From assembly GCF_900290235.1 (NCBI RefSeq), contig NZ_OLMK01000050.1, positions 186,001-250,000 of the forward strand: a stretch of DNA of 64,000 bases, given 5' to 3'. The notes beneath the pieces were generated by a model that was given only the letters and a program-made list of their open reading frames with translations, did not search any database and had not been told where the DNA came from. Below, piece by piece: positions 58,837-64,000 of the stretch; the stretch's first letter is position 1, and every line of letters starts with the position of its first letter. Both the position numbers and the translations under genes were made by a program. This DNA comes from Streptomyces sp. MA5143a. Its GTDB lineage: Bacteria; Actinomycetota; Actinomycetes; Streptomycetales; Streptomycetaceae.

Positions 58837-59925
58837 TCAAAGGGCCTCCAGCGCATCCCTGAGCCTTTGCAGTAGGGCGATGTCGGGGTCGGCGGTGACC
58901 AGCGGCCACGGCGGTGCGGGGACGGGGACGGGGACGGGGACGGGGTTTGGTGTCGAGTCGGGGTCGGGGTTCGGCGGGGTGGTGCCCGGTGCGTCGGCCG
59001 GCTCCGGCGGGGTGGGGCCGGGCACGGTGGCCGTCCCGGCCGGGGAAGAGCCCGGGAGGCCGTCGGGGGCGTACGCGCCGGGGTGCGGGGCGGCGCAAGG
59101 GGTGGCGTACAGGGCGGTGGCCGGTGTCGGCGGGGTGGCCGGTGTCGGCGCGGTGGGGCCCGGTGCCGGCACGGTGGTGCCGGGCGCGGTGTCCGGTGCC
59201 GGTGGGGTTCTGGACGGGTGGGGTGGTGCCGGGGAGATGAGGCCCGCCGCGGCCAGCCGGCGGACGGCCACCAGGGTGTGGAAGGTGGGGCGGCCGAGGG
59301 TCAGGGAGATGTCGGCGGCGGTGCGGAAGCCGTTGATCTGGTCGAGCACGGCTCCCTGGCGGATCGGGACCGGTGGGGAGGAGAGGCCGACCGCCCGCAT
59401 CAGCGGGGCGTCGTCCGCCGCCGCGTCGGGCCAGATGCGGTGCAGCAGGTCCCGGCGGCGCAGCGCCTCCCGCGTGATCGCGGCCACCGGCACCGGGCGT
59501 ATCGGGCCCAGCCAGTGCGCGGCCCCGTAGCGGAAGCGGGCCGGGGCGCTGCTCGGCCCCAGCACGAAGTACGCCGCGTCGAACAGGGCACCCGCGTGGC
59601 ACAGTTCCAGCGTGCCCTTGGTGACCCGGCCGCTGTCGACGAGGAACCGTCCGACCCGCAGCTTGGCCCCCGCCGTGTCGACGGCCTCCCGCCAGCCGTC
59701 GGTGTCGAGGACACCCCCGGCGCTGAGCAGCACGTCGAGCCCGGGGGAGCGGGGGCTCTCGGCGTGTACGACCTCTCCGTCGGAGAGATAGAGCGAGCCG
59801 GACTCGCGCAGCAGGACGCCGGTGGCCCGCTCGGCGGCGAGCCGGTGCAGCATCGGGGAGACGGCGTGCCGGGTGTGCTCGCCGCGCACGGGCAGCGGGG
59901 GGGCCGACGTGGTGATCACGCTCAT
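58837..59925 (-). CDS. DUF4388-like regulatory protein
   Basis: A 362-residue protein. The first 85 residues resemble a DUF4388 (PATAN-like) domain (HRLAAERATGVLLRESGSLY, GEVVHAESP), residues 85-230 a helical region with a winged-helix-like segment, then a Pro/Thr/Ala-rich tail with PVPVPVPVP encoded by GGGGAC hexamer repeats at 58917-58944. Members are linked to Ras-like GTPase signalling. Its ATG overlaps the stop of the upstream LC7 gene as ATGA. Confidence 0.7.
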   Translation of the reverse strand: MSVITTSAPPLPVRGEHTRHAVSPMLHRLAAERATGVLLRESGSLYLSDGEVVHAESPRSPGLDVLLSAGGVLDTDGWREAVDTAGAKLRVGRFLVDSGRVTKGTLELCHAGALFDAAYFVLGPSSAPARFRYGAAHWLGPIRPVPVAAITREALRRRDLLHRIWPDAAADDAPLMRAVGLSSPPVPIRQGAVLDQINGFRTAADISLTLGRPTFHTLVAVRRLAAAGLISPAPPHPSRTPPAPDTAPGTTVPAPGPTAPTPATPPTPATALYATPCAAPHPGAYAPDGLPGSSPAGTATVPGPTPPEPADAPGTTPPNPDPDSTPNPVPVPVPVPAPPWPLVTADPDIALLQRLRDALEAL

Positions 59926-60320
59926 GCCAGCACCAGCCGCCCCGCCATCTCGCCCAGCCGGATCCGGGCCAGCGCGAGATTGCCGTCCGACCTGGCCAGC
60001 CACAGATGCAGGAAGACACTGCTGTCGAACGTCGTCCGCACGAACCGCAGCACGTGGTAGGTGTCCCGGTTGCTGACGATCAGGTCCTCGACCGGGAGAT
60101 CGGCCCCGGACCAGTCCGACCCCTCCTCCGGGGCGAACGCCCGGTGCTCCGCCGCGAGCCGGGCCAGCTCCGCCGCCTCCGCCGCGGTCGTCTCGTGGTC
60201 ACCGCCGGGTGCCTCCCCGACCGTGCCCAGTGCCAGTCCGCTGGTCCAGTCGACCACCGCGGCGCCCAGGGCACCGGGCAGCCTCATGGCCTCCACCAGA
60301 CACTCGTCGATTCCGGGCAC
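59922..60320 (-). CDS. Roadblock/LC7-domain protein
   Basis: A 132-residue roadblock protein (LGAAVVDWTSGLALGTVGEA, VEDLIVSNRDTYHVLRFV, LALARIRLGEMAGRLVL), closely parallel to the one at 57799. It is the first gene of the four-gene group. Confidence 0.88.
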   Translation of the reverse strand: MPGIDECLVEAMRLPGALGAAVVDWTSGLALGTVGEAPGGDHETTAAEAAELARLAAEHRAFAPEEGSDWSGADLPVEDLIVSNRDTYHVLRFVRTTFDSSVFLHLWLARSDGNLALARIRLGEMAGRLVLA

Positions 60321-60773
60321 CGTGGCTCCCCTCCTGCCTGCGGTTCGGCTGAGTGACGCAGACGCTACGCAACGTGTGCGCGAGGGGTGAGCGATCTGGC
60401 ATTTTCCAGCGGAACATGCGGAGAGGTGACTAAGGTGGGTCGACTTGCCTCATTTTCACCGCTGTTGAGGTCCGCGAGGGCGGCCGGTGCGCTGAGGTGG
60501 GGGTATGCGGTCGACTCGCATACGGGCCCCGGGCGGACCGCCGGGCGTCGACCATTGTGGGGGGAGCGAGGGGCGTGCGAAGTGAAGCGTCCGTCAGCCC
60601 GCGCGCCCCCGCGTTGACGAACGCGCGGGGAACCGCGCGACGGGCCGGAGGCAACGTCCGCCCGCCGCACGGGATTTCCCTAACGGTGGACCGCATTTCC
60701 CGGTGGTGAACGGCATTGCCCGGTGGGCAGTCCCGGCAGTGGACGGCCCTTTCCCCGGGGCGGAGGACGGGCG
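60321..60773. other. 453-bp intergenic region
   Basis: It contains the inverted repeat GTATGCG-N7-CGCATAC at 60503-60523 and, at about 60660-60740, three or four degenerate copies of a 19-20 bp unit like GACCGCATTTCCCGGTGG. It carries the LC7 operon promoter. No gene is called. Confidence 0.5.
60503..60523. promoter_or_regulatory. Inverted repeat, possible operator
   Basis: GTATGCG and CGCATAC around GTCGACT, about 180 bp upstream of the roadblock operon. Confidence 0.35.
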
Positions 60774-62276
60774 TCAGAGCCCCAGGAGCCCCGACCGTTC
60801 CCCGCCGCCCGACTCCGCGACGATCTCCTCCGTCGTCTGCGCCCGCCGGACCACAGCGAAACGCACTTCGCCCCCGCCCTCGCCGGGCGCGTAGCCGTGG
60901 ATCGCCGGCCGCGGCAGCGAGTTGTACCCGTAGTGGTGCGCGAAGTAGTACGCCCCGGTGTCCAACGCCGCCGCGTAGTCCCCCGGTTCGAGGCGCGGCA
61001 GTGAGCGCCCCCGGGCGAGCAGGTCCCCGGCGAAGCAGGCCGGTCCCGCCACGTCCTGCACGACCGCCGGCCCCTCCTTCACCCGGCCCTTGCTGTCGTA
61101 CGCCGCGATCCGCAGCGGCCACGCCCCCGGCGCGTACACCGTCCGCGCCGCCACCTGCACCCCCGCGTGGGTGACCGCCACGGCCCGGCCGCCCGCGCTC
61201 TTGGTGTACTCCACGCGCGCGACCACCGTCCCGTGCTTGGCGAGCAGCGACCGCCCGAACTCGGTGACCAGCCCGTGCCGCCCGTCGAACAGTCCCGGCA
61301 CCGCCTCCGCCAGCAGCCGCGCGTACTGCGCGTGCGTCGGAGTCGCCGCCTCCGACGCGAAGTTCACCGGCAGTCCGCCGCCGATGTCGATCGTGTCGAT
61401 CTGCTGCCGCCCGATCCGCCGGTTGATCTCCTCGGCGAGTTCGTACGTCTCCGCGATCCCCCGGGTCATCAGTGACAGCGGCATGCCCTGCGACCCGGAG
61501 TGCGCGTGCAGCCGGCTCAGCCAGGGCCGCTCCAGATACGCCCGCACGACCCACTCCCGGGCGCCCTCGTCCCGCAGCGGCACCCCGAACTTCGAGGTGG
61601 CCGTCGCGGTGGACAGCGCGTCGATCGCACCCCCGCCCACCTGCGGGTTCACCCGGATGCCGAGAGGGGAGCGGGTGGTGGCCGAACGGACGAGCGCGTC
61701 GAGGCGGTCCAGCTCCTGCGGATTGTCCGCGTTGACGGCGATGCCCAGCGCCAGCGCCTCCCGCAGCTCCGCCGGGGTCTTGGCGGGCGAGTCCAGCACG
61801 GTCTGCCGGGGCGACACCCCGGCGGCCCGCGCCAGGGCCAGCTCACCGGCGCTCGCGACCTCCGCGCCGATCCCCGCCTCGCGCAGCAGCCGCAGCACCG
61901 GCACCAGCGGTGTCGCCTTCACCGCGAACGCGTGCAGCACCGGCGTGCCGGGTGCCGTCACCTCGTCGAACGCCTGTCGCAGCGCCGCAGCCGACGCCCG
62001 GATCCCGGCGACGTCCAGCAGCCCGATCAGCGGGGTGCTCGGCCCGAGCAGCCCCTGCTCCACGGCCGCCCGTACGGCGTCGTCCCGCCGGGCCGCGCGC
62101 TCGTCGTCCGTCTCGAACAGGCGCAGCGTGCGCTCGGCGTCCGTTTCGGCGTCCCCGTCCGGCCGGGAAGCGCGGTCCCCGGCCGCGCTCTCCGGCAGCG
62201 GGGCGCGATCCTGCGGCGCCCCGTCACGCCGGGCGGCGGGCCCCGTCCCGTCGGTCCCGCGCGTCGCGTCTCCCAT
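60774..62276 (-). CDS. PLP-dependent decarboxylase (alanine-racemase fold, diaminopimelate decarboxylase-like)
   Basis: A 500-residue fold-type III PLP enzyme. The Schiff-base Lys is in HAFAVKATPLV; further motifs are ARLHAHSGSQGMPL in spirit (RLHAHSGSQG), DTIDIGGGLPVNF, and the active-site Cys in AGPACFAGDLL. The first 60 residues are charged and low in complexity, so the true start may be later. Substrate could be diaminopimelate, ornithine/lysine or another amino acid. It is divergent from hutU. Confidence 0.85.
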   Translation of the reverse strand: MGDATRGTDGTGPAARRDGAPQDRAPLPESAAGDRASRPDGDAETDAERTLRLFETDDERAARRDDAVRAAVEQGLLGPSTPLIGLLDVAGIRASAAALRQAFDEVTAPGTPVLHAFAVKATPLVPVLRLLREAGIGAEVASAGELALARAAGVSPRQTVLDSPAKTPAELREALALGIAVNADNPQELDRLDALVRSATTRSPLGIRVNPQVGGGAIDALSTATATSKFGVPLRDEGAREWVVRAYLERPWLSRLHAHSGSQGMPLSLMTRGIAETYELAEEINRRIGRQQIDTIDIGGGLPVNFASEAATPTHAQYARLLAEAVPGLFDGRHGLVTEFGRSLLAKHGTVVARVEYTKSAGGRAVAVTHAGVQVAARTVYAPGAWPLRIAAYDSKGRVKEGPAVVQDVAGPACFAGDLLARGRSLPRLEPGDYAAALDTGAYYFAHHYGYNSLPRPAIHGYAPGEGGGEVRFAVVRRAQTTEEIVAESGGGERSGLLGL

Positions 62277-62379
62277 CTCGTCCCCCCGTGGTGGTGTCGT
62301 TCCCGGGCCCATGCACCCAGTGTGTCCAGCCAAACATCCACGGCGCGCGGTCGCTGGCGTACGGGCGTATTGACTAGCT

Positions 62380-62406
62380 CTATTCATCGAGTCAGGATGT
62401 GAATAG
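62380..62406. promoter_or_regulatory. Operator-like inverted repeat upstream of hutU
   Basis: CTATTCA-N13-TGAATAG, perfect 7-bp arms ending 26 bases before the hutU start, in the AT-richest part of the region. TTGACT at 62370-62375 may be the -35 box, which places the repeat over the core promoter. Confidence 0.5.
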
Positions 62407-62432
62407 TTGCTGTAAATCGAGGAGGCAGACCC

Positions 62433-64000
62433 GTGTCAGGACCCCGCCCGCCCGTCTCCCACCACCACCCTCAACCGAGGCCCTACGGGCCGCCCCCCGG
62501 TCCTGTTCGAGCCCCGCGCGGTACGGAACTGAGCACCCTGGGCTGGCAGCAGGAGGCCGCCCTCCGCATGCTGCAGAACAACCTCGACCCCGAGGTCGCC
62601 GAGCACCCCGACAAGCTCGTCGTCTACGGCGGCACGGGCAAGGCCGCCCGCGACTGGCGCTCCTTCGACGCCATGGTCCGCACGCTGCGGACCCTCAAGC
62701 AGGACGAGACGATGCTCGTCCAGTCCGGCCGCCCCGTCGGCGTCATGCAGACCCACGAGTGGGCCCCGCGCGTCCTCATCGCCAACTCCAACCTCGTCGG
62801 CGACTGGGCGAACTGGGAGGAGTTCCGCCGCCTCGAACAGCTCGGCCTGACCATGTACGGCCAGATGACCGCCGGCTCCTGGATCTACATCGGCACCCAG
62901 GGCATCCTCCAGGGCACCTACGAGACCTTCGCGGCCGTCGCCGCCAAGAAGTTCGGCGGCACCCTCGCCGGGACGATCACCCTCACCGCCGGCCTCGGCG
63001 GCATGGGCGGCGCCCAGCCGCTCGCCGTCACCATGAACGACGGCGTCGCGCTGTGCATCGACTGCGACCCGCGCGCGATCGAGCGCCGCATCGAACACCG
63101 CTACCTCGACGTGAAGGCCGACAACCTCGACCACGCCCTGCACCTGGCCACCGAGGCCCGTGACGCCCGCCGCCCGCTGTCCATCGGCGTCCTCGGCAAC
63201 GCCGCCGACCTCGTCCCGCGGCTTCTCGCCATGGGCGCCCCCATCGACATCGTCACGGACCAGACCTCGGCCCACGACCCCCTGGCGTACCTCCCCGTCG
63301 GCGTCGACTTCGACGACATGGCCTCCTACGCCGCCAAGGACCCGGCGGGCTTCACCACGCGCGCCCGTGAGTCCATGGCCCGGCACGTCGAGGCCATGGT
63401 CGGCTTCCAGGACGCCGGCGCCGAGGTCTTCGACTACGGCAACTCCATCCGCGGCGAGGCCCAGCTCGCCGGGTACGACCGCGCCTTCGCCTTCCCCGGC
63501 TTCGTCCCCGCCTACATCCGGCCGCTGTTCTGCGAGGGCAAGGGACCCTTCCGCTGGGCCGCCCTGTCCGGCGACCCCGCCGACATCGCCAAGACCGACA
63601 AGGCGATCCTCGACCTCTTCCCCGAGGCTGCATCTATTCACAACGCGTCCCTGCACCGCTGGATCAAGATGGCCGGCGAGCGCGTCCACTTCCAGGGCCT
63701 GCCCGCCCGCATCTGCTGGCTCGGCTACGGCGAGCGCGACAAGGCCGGCGAGCGCTTCAACGACATGGTCGCGAGCGGCGAACTGGCCGCCCCGCTGGCC
63801 ATCGGCCGCGACCACCTCGACTGCGGCTCCGTCGCCTCCCCCTACCGCGAGACCGAGGCCATGCTGGACGGCTCGGACGCGATCGCCGACTGGCCGCTGC
63901 TCAACGCCATGGTCAACGTCGCCTCCGGCGCCTCCTGGGTCTCCCTCCACCACGGCGGCGGCGTCGGCATGGGCCGCTCCATCCACGCCGGCCAGGTCAC
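62433..64000 (+). CDS. hutU: Urocanate hydratase, N-terminal 522 codons (runs off the window)
   Basis: The frame from GTG 62433 (GGAGG upstream) stays open to the window end. It contains urocanase motifs such as YGQMTAGSWIYIGTQGI, ITLTAGLGGMGGAQPLAV, NDGVALCIDCDPR and SLHHGGGVGMGRS. It converts urocanate to imidazolone propionate in histidine breakdown, using NAD+. The first 30 residues are Pro/His-rich and unlike the family. One codon run near 63628 (GCT GCA TCT ATT) is unusual for this GC-rich gene. Confidence 0.95.
   Translation, partial: MSGPRPPVSHHHPQPRPYGPPPGPVRAPRGTELSTLGWQQEAALRMLQNNLDPEVAEHPDKLVVYGGTGKAARDWRSFDAMVRTLRTLKQDETMLVQSGRPVGVMQTHEWAPRVLIANSNLVGDWANWEEFRRLEQLGLTMYGQMTAGSWIYIGTQGILQGTYETFAAVAAKKFGGTLAGTITLTAGLGGMGGAQPLAVTMNDGVALCIDCDPRAIERRIEHRYLDVKADNLDHALHLATEARDARRPLSIGVLGNAADLVPRLLAMGAPIDIVTDQTSAHDPLAYLPVGVDFDDMASYAAKDPAGFTTRARESMARHVEAMVGFQDAGAEVFDYGNSIRGEAQLAGYDRAFAFPGFVPAYIRPLFCEGKGPFRWAALSGDPADIAKTDKAILDLFPEAASIHNASLHRWIKMAGERVHFQGLPARICWLGYGERDKAGERFNDMVASGELAAPLAIGRDHLDCGSVASPYRETEAMLDGSDAIADWPLLNAMVNVASGASWVSLHHGGGVGMGRSIHAGQV

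Noticed and set aside
60430..61554. Minus-strand frame across the gap and the decarboxylase 3' end
   Set aside because: Shadow of the decarboxylase in another frame with Arg/Gly-rich composition.

Overview
The window is high-GC actinobacterial DNA, almost certainly from a Streptomyces chromosome: G/C third positions throughout, many GTG starts, genes coupled by ATGA or GTGA overlaps, SARP and AfsR-type regulators, and GC-rich terminator hairpins. No rRNA, tRNA, CRISPR array or intact insertion sequence was found.

Positions 1 to about 44,300 are most of a type II (aromatic) polyketide cluster whose left end lies outside the window. The minimal synthase (ACP, chain length factor, KS-alpha), an ActIII-type C-9 ketoreductase, two didomain aromatase/cyclases, an ActIV-type metallo-beta-lactamase-fold cyclase, an ActVI-ORF1-type 3-hydroxyacyl dehydrogenase, an enoyl-reductase-like MDR protein, two SnoaL-like proteins and a two-component flavin monooxygenase together point to a benzoisochromanequinone (pyranonaphthoquinone), the actinorhodin/granaticin/medermycin class. 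Deoxysugar genes (RmlA, RmlB, 2,3-dehydratase, 3-ketoreductase, PLP 3-dehydratase, sugar aminotransferase) and one glycosyltransferase predict a 4-amino-2,3,4,6-tetradeoxyhexose. No N-methyltransferase or epimerase is visible. An asparagine-synthetase-type amidotransferase at the left edge may make an amide. Other tailoring candidates are a bicupin, a Tat-exported multicopper oxidase with a coupled membrane protein, a luciferase-like monooxygenase and an acyl-CoA-dehydrogenase-like protein. Supply and export are covered by acyl-CoA carboxylase beta and epsilon subunits, a phosphopantetheinyl transferase, a type II thioesterase, and MFS and DMT transporters.

Control appears layered. A 279-residue SARP lies among the biosynthetic genes. 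A 1,044-residue SARP/NB-ARC/TPR regulator lies at the right end, divergent from a catalytically degenerate IS701-transposase-like gene. In front of most biosynthetic operons I find heptamers of the TCGAGCN type repeated every 11 bp, with 8 bp between the last heptamer and a -10-like hexamer. This is the textbook arrangement of SARP-activated promoters and defines a probable cluster regulon.

Between the large regulator and the chromosomal flank is a small minus-strand group: a YbaK-like protein, an FMN reductase, a shortened ATP-grasp-like protein, and a 103-residue secreted-looking peptide with five DDHGPS motifs spaced 10 or 15 residues apart. This group resembles no pathway I can name and is the best candidate for an undescribed system.

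From about 44,700 to the end the window looks like ordinary chromosome: Bax-inhibitor-like membrane protein, thiolase, SGNH lipase, cystathionine beta-synthase, secreted S33 peptidase, RpiR regulator, an internally deleted amino-acid permease, a lipoprotein, a roadblock/LC7 gene group without its usual GTPase, a PLP decarboxylase, and urocanate hydratase running off the right edge.
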